Assembly (NCBI GenBank): GCA_963664625.1
Contig: OY761541.1
Span: 434,001 to 498,000, forward strand
Origin: CBDCFV01 sp963664625
Lineage (GTDB): Bacteria; Chloroflexota; Dehalococcoidia; Lucifugimonadales; UBA3495
Reading direction: 5' to 3'
DNA length: 64,000 nt
Made by a program: the position numbers and the translations under genes. The notes under the pieces were generated by a model. It did not search any database. It was not told the origin of the DNA and saw nothing but the letters and a program-made list of their open reading frames with translations. Of this stretch, positions 50,176 to 57,461 are shown piece after piece. Position 1 is the first letter of the stretch, and every line of letters begins with the position of its first letter.

Positions 50176-50213
50176 CCATCGTCTCCCCTGCGAAGGCGGG
50201 GACCGAGGGCAGG
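50176..50213. repeat. 38-bp repeat, copy 1
   Basis: A 38-bp sequence containing CCCC...GGGG inverted arms around TGCGAAGG. Its reverse complement recurs at 61764-61801 with only two differences. It fills the gap between rnhA and moaC. Confidence 0.75.
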
Positions 50214-50242
50214 CCCAAATTAAGCGACTTGGTGATGCCGAC

Positions 50243-50752
50243 ATGACCTCTCAAGCTGATCATACCCCCAAGCAGACCACCCTCACGCACTTGGACGAAG
50301 AAGGCCGCGCCCGCATGGTGGATGTGGGCTGGAAACCCGTCACCGACCGCGAGGCCGTGGCCCGCGGCCAAGTCACCGTCCAACCGGAAACGCTGCGGCT
50401 TATCAAAGAAGGCTTGATGAAGAAGGGCGACGTTCTTACCATCGCCCAACTCGCTGGCATCATGGGCGCCAAACGCACGTGCGAACTTATCCCCCTGTGC
50501 CATCCCCTGCCCCTCAACAAGGTTGACGTGGACTTGGAACTGGATGAGTCCGGCAGCCGCATAAACATCTCCGCCACCGCCAGCACCTCCTCGAAGACTG
50601 GTGTCGAAATGGAGGCCCTGACCGCCGTATCGGTGGCCGCCCTCACCGTTTACGACATGTGCAAGGGCGTCGACCGCGGCATCCGCATCGAAAACATCCG
50701 CTTGGCCAGCAAGCGGGGCGGCCAGAGCGGGGACTATACTGTGGAAGAGTAG
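50243..50752 (+). CDS. moaC: Cyclic pyranopterin monophosphate synthase
   Basis: Acts after MoaA to form cyclic pyranopterin monophosphate. The 169-residue protein shows the start LTHLDEEGRARMVDVGWKPV, the active-site KRTCELIPLCHPLPLNKVDV and the C-terminal VSVAALTVYDMCKGVDRGI. Directly downstream, 38 bp after the stop, an insertion sequence begins. Confidence 0.95.
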   Translation: MTSQADHTPKQTTLTHLDEEGRARMVDVGWKPVTDREAVARGQVTVQPETLRLIKEGLMKKGDVLTIAQLAGIMGAKRTCELIPLCHPLPLNKVDVDLELDESGSRINISATASTSSKTGVEMEALTAVSVAALTVYDMCKGVDRGIRIENIRLASKRGGQSGDYTVEE

Positions 50753-50787
50753 GACCGACAAATTACCGAAGAGTCTCACTGAGATTC

Positions 50788-50790
50788 TAA
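50788..50790. repeat. Target site duplication TAA, left copy
   Basis: TAA immediately left of the insertion sequence, matching TAA at 51718-51720 on the right. Confidence 0.8.
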
Positions 50791-50809
50791 GAATCCCTAA
50801 CAAAAAGAG
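50791..50809 (+). repeat. Left terminal inverted repeat of the IS
   Basis: 19 bp identical to the reverse complement of 51699-51717. Confidence 0.9.
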
Positions 50810-51607
50810 GATAAGCGTCTGAAGCAAATGAGTGAACATCCTATGGACAGGAACGCCTCATGTATCCCGTCTATTCGTTCGTAGCGCACCCTCAGTCTGC
50901 GGAACTGGTGCAACCATGCCAGGGTTCGCTCGACAACCCACCTGTACACGCCCAGCCCACTGCCATGCCCGACGCCCCGTTTGGCGATCACCGGCCTGAT
51001 GTGGCGCGAACGCAACGATTTCCGATGCTCCCGGGAATCATAAGCCCGGTCCGCATACAGCCGCTCCGGTCTGCGGCGCGGACGGCCACGTTTGCCCCGC
51101 ACCGGCGGTATCGCATCCACCAATGGCAGCAATTGAGTCACGTCATGACGGTTGGCTCCACTCAGTATTGCTGCCAGAGGAGTCCCATTGGCGTCGGTGA
51201 TCACGTGATGCTTGCTCCCAGGCTTACGGCGGTCCGTAGGATTGGGGCCTGTTTTTTCCCCCGCCTCCGACTGCCCGGACCGACCCACTGTCCACACAAG
51301 CCCGGGACCAGTCCAGACCGTCAGCCCCTTGCAGTTTGGACAACAGGAGTTCATGGAGACTCGGCCACACTCCGGCTTCATGCCACTCTTTCAGACGGCG
51401 CCAGCAGGTCATCCCCGACCCACATTCCATCTCCTTGGGCAACATCTCCCAAGGGATCCCGCTCTTGAGCACGAAAAGGATGCCGGCCAGGGCCTTCCGG
51501 TCGTCTATCCGCTGGCGTCCGGGGTACCGGAACCGCCTGGGCTTCGCGGGTGGCAGCAGCGGTTGGAGCATCTCCCATAGTTCATCGCTCACCAGTGGCT
51601 TCGCCAT
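50797..51607 (-). CDS. IS5-family transposase, two frames
   Basis: The first frame (51224-51607, 127 residues from the ATG at 51607) is the N-terminal DUF4096 part: LVSDELWEMLQPLLPP and MECGSGMTCWRRLKEW, ending with the first catalytic Asp region CVDSGSVRA. The second frame (50797 to about 51250) carries the rest of the DDE domain: GSKHHVITDANGTPLAAILS, RLYADRAYDSREHR and YRWVVERTLAWLHQFRRLR. Joining them needs a +1 shift; a run of six A (minus strand, 51252-51257) in the overlap is the likely slip site. A fused product would have about 269 residues. A random inactivating frameshift cannot be excluded. Confidence 0.85.
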
Positions 51608-51698
51608 CAATCTCTCCTTACCCTGTTGCCGATGCTGCACCTGTACGCTGCAAACCACGGCTTGGAGAGAATCTAGACCTCTTCCACCTGCTCGTCAA

Positions 51699-51717
51699 CT
51701 CTTTTTGTTAGGGATTC
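51699..51717 (-). repeat. Right terminal inverted repeat of the IS
   Basis: 19 bp, reverse complement of 50791-50809, followed by the TAA duplication. Confidence 0.9.
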
Positions 51718-51735
51718 TAAGGAGAAGCGCGGGCA

Positions 51736-52104
51736 GTGGGTATATTCAATTACGTTTTTGACGTTGGCGACCCTCAAGGCCAACGGTTTGAGTCCGTAGA
51801 GGCAATGGTCGATACCGGCTCGACCTTCACCGTATTGCCTGCAACCCTACTGGAAAGGATCGGGGTGCCAATCCAACGCAGACTCAGTTTCGAAATATCT
51901 GATGGCAGCGAACTGGAACTGGACGTGGGAGAAACTCTCATCAGGCTGGCTGGTCAGACAATCACCACGACGGTCGTCTTCGCGGAAGAAGGCACTCCGT
52001 CTCTTTTGGGGGCCGTTGCATTGGAGACCGCCTTGCTGGCGGTGGACCCAGTAGGGCAGACGTTAGTCCCTACGGATGGTCTGATCATGTCTGCCCGCCT
52101 GTAA
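51736..52104 (+). CDS. Clan AA (retropepsin-like) aspartic protease family protein
   Basis: A 122-residue protein, paralogue of the gene at 15329-15685. The catalytic motif MVDTGSTFTVLPA is near residue 25, and TPSLLGAVALETALLAVDPV near 87 is the second conserved region. GTG 51736 is the likely start with GGAG about 11 bases before it, right at the right end of the insertion sequence. The IS therefore separates this gene from any promoter it once had upstream. Function unknown. Confidence 0.78.
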   Translation: MGIFNYVFDVGDPQGQRFESVEAMVDTGSTFTVLPATLLERIGVPIQRRLSFEISDGSELELDVGETLIRLAGQTITTTVVFAEEGTPSLLGAVALETALLAVDPVGQTLVPTDGLIMSARL

Positions 52105-52190
52105 CCGGTCAGCCACCCGCGCCCTCTCTAGCGCCTTATGTCTTCTCAAAGTTGTGATCGATTTGCCTATACTGCCCTCTGCTTCCCGGC

Positions 52191-52395
52191 TATAATATCA
52201 GTCCAATATTCGGACGGCGGCTGTAAAGCAACGTCCCTCCGTCGGAGGAGGTGCCGCTACGACAGCAAGCGAATTGCCCACGGGAATGCGGGCGGCGACC
52301 AGCGACGACCTGGAGGTCTCCCCCTGCTTGGAAGTCGCCAAGCGGGTTGAGGGTGTGGGGCATGATGGCAACGGAGAAGGTCACTCCGTTAACGA
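52191..52395 (+). promoter_or_regulatory. guaA upstream region: -10 element and possibly structured leader
   Basis: A perfect TATAAT (52191-52196) lies upstream of guaA with no clear -35. The following about 190 bp contains several short hairpins, for example CCTCC-GTC-GGAGG and GACC-TGGA-GGTC. No known riboswitch or non-coding RNA family was recognised. The guaA frame is open through part of it, so part may be translated. Confidence 0.35.
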
Positions 52396-53926
52396 GGGCA
52401 TCGTCGTTATCGACTTCGGCTCCCAGTATAGCCATCTTATCGCCCGCCGCATCCGGGAACTGAAAGTCTATTCAGAAATCGTTCCCGCCTCCAGCGATTG
52501 GGAGTCCGTCGAACGCTTCAACCCCAAGGGCGTCATCCTCTCCGGCGGTCCGGCAAGCGTCTACGCCGAGGGTTCCCCGCGCATACCCGACTGGGTGTTC
52601 GAAAAGCGCCTCCCCGTCTTGGGCATCTGCTACGGGATGCAAGCGTTGGTGCACCAGCTTGGCGGCAAAGTGGTGCCCGGGGACGTTCAGGAATACGGGT
52701 CGGCCGTCCTTCACCACGACAGCTCCGGAAACCCGCTCTTCCGCGGTCTGCCTCCCTCGTTCCAAGTCTGGATGAGCCACGGCGACAAGGTGACCGACCT
52801 GCCTCCCGGCTTTTCCGGCTTGGCCTTCACTGAAAACTCTCCGGTGGCGGGACTGGGCAACGCCGGGCACGTCTACGGCCTCCAGTTCCACCCCGAGGTA
52901 AACCATACTCCTCTGGGCAGTTCCATACTGGACAACTTCCTGACCCACGTCTGCGGGTGCGCCAAGACGTGGACTCCGGGCAACTTCGTCAACGATTCGA
53001 TTCGCCGCATACAAGAGCAGGTTGGAGACGGTCGCGTGATTTGCGCCCTTTCCGGCGGCGTAGATTCGGCGGTCACCGCCATGCTGCTCCACCGGGCCAT
53101 CGGCGATCAATTGACCTGTATCTTCGTGAACAACGGCCTGCTCAGGCTGGAAGAGGCCGAGAGGGTGCAGGACACCTTCAAGCGCAACTTGGGCCTCAAC
53201 CTCTTGTACATTGACGCCACGGAGAGGTTCGTTACCCGCTTGGCGGAGGTGACGGACCCTGAGCAGAAGCGCAAGGTCATCGGCGAAGAATTCATCCGGG
53301 TGTTCGAAGAGGCATCCGCCGGGCTTGGGGAGACCGATTTTCTCGCCCAAGGAACACTGTACCCCGACGTCATCGAAAGCGAGACCCCCGAAAACCGGGC
53401 ATCCGCCCGCATCAAGACGCATCACAACGTAGGCGGGCTGCCGGAACACATGAAGCTACAACTCGTGGAACCCCTGCGGTACCTGTTCAAGGACGAGGTT
53501 CGGGACGTGGGGTTGGAGTTGGGATTGCCCGGCGAAATCGTATACCGCCAGCCCTTCCCTGGTCCCGGCCTCGCCATCCGTATCATAGGCGAGGTAACGC
53601 CCGAGAAGCTGGACATTCTGAGGGCCTGCGACTGGATCGTGATAGACGAGATCAAGGGCGCCGACCTCTACGGCCAACTGTGGCAGAGTTTCGCCGTTTT
53701 GAGCAACAGCCGCACCGTGGGAGTCATGGGCGACTACCGGACCTACGGTTACGTCTGCGCCATTCGCGCCGTCTCCAGCGAGGATGCCATGACCGCCGAC
53801 TGGGTCCGGCTTCCCTACGAGGTGCTGGCCCGCATCTCCAACCGCATCGTCAACGAAGTGCCCGGAGTGAACAGGGTCGTTTACGACATTACCAGCAAGC
53901 CCCCCGGCACCATCGAGTGGGAATAG
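52274..53926 (+). CDS. guaA: GMP synthase (glutamine-hydrolysing)
   Basis: Converts XMP to GMP using glutamine. The glutaminase domain has the catalytic cysteine in LGICYGMQALVH and the histidine and glutamate in LQFHPEVNHT; the ATP pyrophosphatase loop is LSGGVDSAVTAML; the C-terminal dimer domain ends with the usual KPPGTIEWE. The conserved protein begins at IVVIDFGSQYSHLIARRI (about 52396). The start is uncertain: TTG 52274 and GTG 52355 are in frame, while the nearest ATGs (52362, 52365) are in another frame. First gene of the purine cluster. Confidence 0.95.
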   Translation: MPTGMRAATSDDLEVSPCLEVAKRVEGVGHDGNGEGHSVNEGIVVIDFGSQYSHLIARRIRELKVYSEIVPASSDWESVERFNPKGVILSGGPASVYAEGSPRIPDWVFEKRLPVLGICYGMQALVHQLGGKVVPGDVQEYGSAVLHHDSSGNPLFRGLPPSFQVWMSHGDKVTDLPPGFSGLAFTENSPVAGLGNAGHVYGLQFHPEVNHTPLGSSILDNFLTHVCGCAKTWTPGNFVNDSIRRIQEQVGDGRVICALSGGVDSAVTAMLLHRAIGDQLTCIFVNNGLLRLEEAERVQDTFKRNLGLNLLYIDATERFVTRLAEVTDPEQKRKVIGEEFIRVFEEASAGLGETDFLAQGTLYPDVIESETPENRASARIKTHHNVGGLPEHMKLQLVEPLRYLFKDEVRDVGLELGLPGEIVYRQPFPGPGLAIRIIGEVTPEKLDILRACDWIVIDEIKGADLYGQLWQSFAVLSNSRTVGVMGDYRTYGYVCAIRAVSSEDAMTADWVRLPYEVLARISNRIVNEVPGVNRVVYDITSKPPGTIEWE

Positions 53927-53927
53927 C

Positions 53928-55241
53928 GTGAAGGTCCTGGTAGTCGGTTCCGGCGCGCGGGAACACGCCTTGGCGTGGCGGCTGAAACAGAGCCCCAACC
54001 TTACCGGTCTCTGGGTAACCCCCGGCAACGGCGGCACCGCCCGGATAGCCACCAACCTTGAAGTCGCGGCAGAAGACGTGGGTGGCGTCGTCGAGACAGC
54101 CCGGGGCTTGGGCATAGACTTGGTTGTGGTGGGGCCTGAAGTCCCCTTGGCCAACGGTCTCGTCGATTTACTGGACTCCGCCGGCATCCCCGCCTTCGGC
54201 CCGTCCCAGCAAGCCGCCAGAATAGAGTCCAGCAAAGAGTTCGCCTTGCAGGTTATGCAAGCCGCCGGAGTGCCCTGCCCGGAGTTCAAGGCCTTTCACA
54301 ACGAAACGGACGCGCTCACGTTCATCGAACACCACCGGCAGCCCGTGGTGGTCAAGGCCGACGGGCTGGCGGCAGGCAAGGGCGTGTCTATATGTGAGAC
54401 ACCGGAACAGGCGTCTTTGGCAGTACAGGCCTGTATGCGCCAGCGTATATTCGGCCAAGCCGGTGACAAGGTGGTCATCGAGGAACTTCTGCGTGGCCCT
54501 GAAATCAGCGTATTCGCCTTCAGCGACGGCCAGTCCCTGTCGCCCTTGGTGGCGGCGTGCGATTACAAGCGATTGCACGACGGGGACGAAGGACCCAATA
54601 CCGGCGGCATGGGCAGCTTCACGCCGCCCGATCTTTGGTCAGATGACTTGGCCGAGGAAGTCCGCCGGGCCATTATGACGCCGGTCATCGAAGAGTTGGC
54701 CCGCCGGGGCGCACCGTACCGGGGAGTCCTGTACGCTGGCCTTATGTTAACTTCCGACGGGCCCAAGGTGCTGGAATTCAACTGCCGATTGGGTGACCCC
54801 GAAGCCCAGGTGGTGCTGCCGTTGTTGGACAGCGACCCGCTGGAGACAATGTTCGCTTGCTTGAACGGCGATTTGAACGCAACGCCGGTGCAGTGGAGCA
54901 ACCGGAGCTACGTAGGTGTCGTCATGGCGTCCGGCGGTTACCCGGACAGGTATGACACTGGATTCGAGATAACGGGGTTAAACGTTGAAGACGAAAACAC
55001 CTTGGTGTTTCACGCGGCTACGCGCCGGGTAGATGATACCCAGCCTTCCAAGTGGGTGACCACGGGAGGACGGGTGCTTACTGTGGTGGGCAGCGGCGAG
55101 TCCTTGGCAGAGGCTCGGCAAGCATCGTATCATAGGGTTGCTGGGATCAGCTTCCAAGGAGCTTATCACCGGAAGGACATCGCGGCGGTGGAGGGCCGGC
55201 GCAACTCGTGGTTACAGGACTGGGTGGCGCCAACTGGCTAG
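53928..55241 (+). CDS. purD: Phosphoribosylamine-glycine ligase (GAR synthetase)
   Basis: Second step of purine synthesis, an ATP-grasp ligase of 437 residues. Seen are KVLVVGSGAREHALAWRL at the start, PVVVKADGLAAGKGVSIC, NTGGMGSFTPP and LEFNCRLGDPEAQVVLPLL. It starts at GTG 53928, one base after the guaA stop, so the two are translated together. Its end overlaps the next, unknown gene by 34 nt. Confidence 0.96.
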   Translation: MKVLVVGSGAREHALAWRLKQSPNLTGLWVTPGNGGTARIATNLEVAAEDVGGVVETARGLGIDLVVVGPEVPLANGLVDLLDSAGIPAFGPSQQAARIESSKEFALQVMQAAGVPCPEFKAFHNETDALTFIEHHRQPVVVKADGLAAGKGVSICETPEQASLAVQACMRQRIFGQAGDKVVIEELLRGPEISVFAFSDGQSLSPLVAACDYKRLHDGDEGPNTGGMGSFTPPDLWSDDLAEEVRRAIMTPVIEELARRGAPYRGVLYAGLMLTSDGPKVLEFNCRLGDPEAQVVLPLLDSDPLETMFACLNGDLNATPVQWSNRSYVGVVMASGGYPDRYDTGFEITGLNVEDENTLVFHAATRRVDDTQPSKWVTTGGRVLTVVGSGESLAEARQASYHRVAGISFQGAYHRKDIAAVEGRRNSWLQDWVAPTG

Positions 55242-55801
55242 AGATACAACAAACCTACCGGCAAGCCGTGTCGGACGGGCGGCTGGATGCCTATGTCAAG
55301 CGGCGATGGCTCCGCTCCGAAGAGTTCGCTCGCTGGCTTGCCCAAGAGCGTTTGCCGACCCTCTCAATGGAACAGGCCTTGGCTCTCTACCGGGGGGCGG
55401 GAGGCAGGAAGTCCCAGGAATTCAGGTCAAACCAGATAGAGGACATACGCGATTCTCTGGACTTTCTCCTTTACGACAATATCGGGTTGGAAACCCGGTT
55501 CGAGGAGAGCGCCTCTACAACCGGAGCGTATCGCTTGGCCGGAACGGGCAGGGAGTTCGTGTCCTACGCCTTATGCTTGGTGGAGCCTTCGCTGTTCGCA
55601 TTCTGGGGTTCCCACAGCGAAAAGGCACTGCGGCGATTGGGAGTTTATTCAGGGAACCTCAACAAGGGACACTTGGGCCTGGGTTACTTGGACCTTCTGA
55701 ACGCGCTCCACGCGGTGCGGCTAAGATCAGGGTTGACCGACTTCCGGGACGTGGACCAGTTGGCGTTCCTTGTAACCCGGAAAGAGCGGCCTCGACGCTA
55801 A
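55208..55801 (+). CDS. Unknown conserved-looking protein in the purine cluster
   Basis: A 197-residue soluble protein that I do not recognise. The start is GTG 55208, overlapping purD by 34 nt, which implies co-translation. The N-terminal part is helical (WLEIQQTYRQAVSDGRLDAY, SEEFARWLAQERLPTLSMEQ). The middle has DIRDSLDFLLYDNIGLETRF and a possible strand-rich part, then FWGSHSEKALRRLGVYSG and a helical end. No nucleotide-binding or catalytic motif stands out. Placement between purD and purE suggests a link to nucleotide metabolism or simply operon insertion. Confidence 0.55.
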   Translation: MVTGLGGANWLEIQQTYRQAVSDGRLDAYVKRRWLRSEEFARWLAQERLPTLSMEQALALYRGAGGRKSQEFRSNQIEDIRDSLDFLLYDNIGLETRFEESASTTGAYRLAGTGREFVSYALCLVEPSLFAFWGSHSEKALRRLGVYSGNLNKGHLGLGYLDLLNALHAVRLRSGLTDFRDVDQLAFLVTRKERPRR

Positions 55802-55854
55802 GTAGCGCGGTGGAACTGACCGGCGTTGACGTGGGTAAATAGATAGCGGAGCAG

Positions 55855-56310
55855 ATGATGACGACGTGGCGGGAGACCCTGGCGGAATTGAAAGAGGAAC
55901 TGGCTGAGGTGCGCGCCGAGCGGCGCGTCCGGGACGCGGAAGAAAACGCCGAGCTTCAGCGTCAACGGGCGGTACTTTCCGATTTGGTGGAGTCGCTGGA
56001 CATTTCGGAATTGCTTACGGAAATGGACAAGACTCTACTGGACGGCGGAGGCTCCATCGAGACCATACTGTCGTGGGAAACCGAAGACGAAGATGACGAC
56101 ATGCTGCCCTACGGCCCCGAAGAAGAGGAAGGCGACGTAATCGCCCTGATCCTTACTTGGGTCGAGGGAGGCGAACGGGAAATCGCGGTGGACGTGGGCG
56201 TTACCGACGATGGGACCTACGTTCAGGTCAACGGTGTCGAAATACGCCCGGAGCGTGAAGCCTTGGAGGCCGCGTTAGTCGAGGCGTTCCGGGAGGAGTT
56301 GGACCTTTAA
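55855..56310 (+). CDS. Acidic coiled-coil protein of unknown function
   Basis: A 151-residue strongly acidic protein. Residues 5-50 form a charged heptad-like helix (LAELKEELAEVRAERRVRDA). A Glu/Asp-rich linker follows (ETEDEDDDMLPYGPEEEEGD), then a beta-rich domain of about 60 residues (VIALILTWVEGGEREIAVDV, DDGTYVQVNGVEIRPE). No family recognised. It lies between the unknown gene and purE, 34 bp before the latter, on the same strand. Confidence 0.5.
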   Translation: MMTTWRETLAELKEELAEVRAERRVRDAEENAELQRQRAVLSDLVESLDISELLTEMDKTLLDGGGSIETILSWETEDEDDDMLPYGPEEEEGDVIALILTWVEGGEREIAVDVGVTDDGTYVQVNGVEIRPEREALEAALVEAFREELDL

Positions 56311-56344
56311 TCAGGCCGTTTCCGGCCATCCAGGAGGGACTTTT

Positions 56345-56803
56345 TTGCCGCTAGTAGGAGTAGTAATGGGAAGCGCCACCGACGAACCGGTGGTGAAAGA
56401 TACCATCAGCACCTTGGAGCAACTGGGCGTCGATTACGAGGTCCGAGTCATGTCGGCCCACCGCACCCCGGAACGAGTCCAGGAATACGCCACCACGGCC
56501 CGCGACCGGGGCATAGAAGTGCTCATCGCTGCCGCTGGCGGCTCGGCGGCCCTTGGCGGAGTGTTAGCGTCCTGGACAACCATCCCGGTAATCGGCGTGC
56601 CGCTGGCTTCCAGCGAACTGAACGGCATGGACTCGCTCCTGGCGACCGCCCAGATGCCGCCGGGGATACCGGTGGCCTGCATGGCGGTCGGCTCCTGGGG
56701 CGCCAGGAACGCGGCCTTTTTCGCCGCTGAAATCCTGGGGCTGAGACATGACAATATAAGGCAGGCGTATGAGGCCTATCGACAGCAACTCAGGGAACGA
56801 TAG
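56345..56803 (+). CDS. purE: 5-(carboxyamino)imidazole ribonucleotide mutase
   Basis: Rearranges N5-CAIR to CAIR in purine synthesis. The 152-residue protein has VVMGSATDEPVVKDTISTLE at the N-terminus, then RVMSAHRTPERVQEYA with the catalytic histidine, GGSAALGGVLAS and the PPGIPVACMAVGSWGARNAA region. It starts at TTG 56345 with AGGAGG upstream. The gene overlaps the HAD phosphatase gene by 35 nt. purK, the partner enzyme, is not in the window. Confidence 0.95.
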   Translation: MPLVGVVMGSATDEPVVKDTISTLEQLGVDYEVRVMSAHRTPERVQEYATTARDRGIEVLIAAAGGSAALGGVLASWTTIPVIGVPLASSELNGMDSLLATAQMPPGIPVACMAVGSWGARNAAFFAAEILGLRHDNIRQAYEAYRQQLRER

Positions 56804-57461
56804 ACCCGCTCCGGCGGTCTTGACCGACTTCGACGACACCGCCGCGGAACAAAACGTTGCCGAGCTGCTTCTGCACCGGTTCGGAGACCCCACCTGGACC
56901 GACATACGGGCGCGGTTCCGGGAAGGGGAGTTCACCCTCATCGAGTACCAGGAGATCGTCTTCCGCAACATCCTGGCCGACCGGGCCACAATGCAGGAGT
57001 ATGTCAGGAACAACGCCAACCTGCGGCCTTACTTTCGGGAGCTATGGGACTATTGCCAAGGCAATGAGATTCCCTTGGCGGTCGTCAGCCAAGGGCTGGA
57101 CTTCTACATCGAAGTCTTGATGGAAAAGGAAGGCTACCCTCAGATTCCGGTCTATTCGGTAAACACCGACTTCACCTGGGGCGGCATTACCTACGAGTAC
57201 CGGTACATGAGGCCCGGCCATGAGCGCCAAGGCAACTCTAAGGGGCTGATTGTAGAAAAGTACCGCGATCAAGGCTACTACATCGTCTACGTCGGCGACG
57301 GGCACTCCGACTTCGAAGCCGGGGAGATGGCCGACCTGCTATACGCCCACCGGACCTTGGCCGAGGAGTGCAACCGGAAACAGATACCTTTCCGCCCATT
57401 CAGCGACTTCGGAGACGTGCTCCGGGGGTTGGAGGAATATTCCTTAGGAGGTACACGTTGA
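56769..57461 (+). CDS. HAD-superfamily phosphatase in the purine cluster
   Basis: A 230-residue HAD hydrolase resembling MtnX-like or phosphoserine-phosphatase-like enzymes. Motif I is LTDFDDTAAEQN (DxD, near residue 19-21), motif II is AVVSQGLDFYIE near 104, and motif III/IV is YVGDGHSDFEAGEMAD near 177. The start overlaps purE by 35 nt and the stop overlaps purB by 4 nt, so it is embedded in the operon. It could dephosphorylate a purine pathway intermediate or a nucleotide, but no methionine-salvage genes are nearby to support MtnX. Confidence 0.75.
   Translation: MRPIDSNSGNDRPAPAVLTDFDDTAAEQNVAELLLHRFGDPTWTDIRARFREGEFTLIEYQEIVFRNILADRATMQEYVRNNANLRPYFRELWDYCQGNEIPLAVVSQGLDFYIEVLMEKEGYPQIPVYSVNTDFTWGGITYEYRYMRPGHERQGNSKGLIVEKYRDQGYYIVYVGDGHSDFEAGEMADLLYAHRTLAEECNRKQIPFRPFSDFGDVLRGLEEYSLGGTR

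Larger units (their letters stand above)
50791..51717 (-). mobile_element. IS5-family insertion sequence (IS427-group-like), 927 bp
   Basis: The element is bounded by 19-bp perfect terminal inverted repeats beginning GAATCCCTAACAAAAAGAG (50791-50809 and 51699-51717). It is flanked by a 3-bp target duplication TAA (50788-50790 and 51718-51720), within CTAAG as expected for the YTNAR target of this group. Its transposase is on the minus strand in two overlapping frames. It sits between moaC and a clan AA protease gene whose ribosome site begins directly at the right junction. Confidence 0.92.

Noticed and set aside
51251..51257. Canonical -1 slippery heptamer A AAA AAC in the transposase
   Set aside because: The heptamer is present, but a -1 shift leads to the wrong frame; the catalytic second half is in the +1 frame. 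Reported only as a possible slip site.
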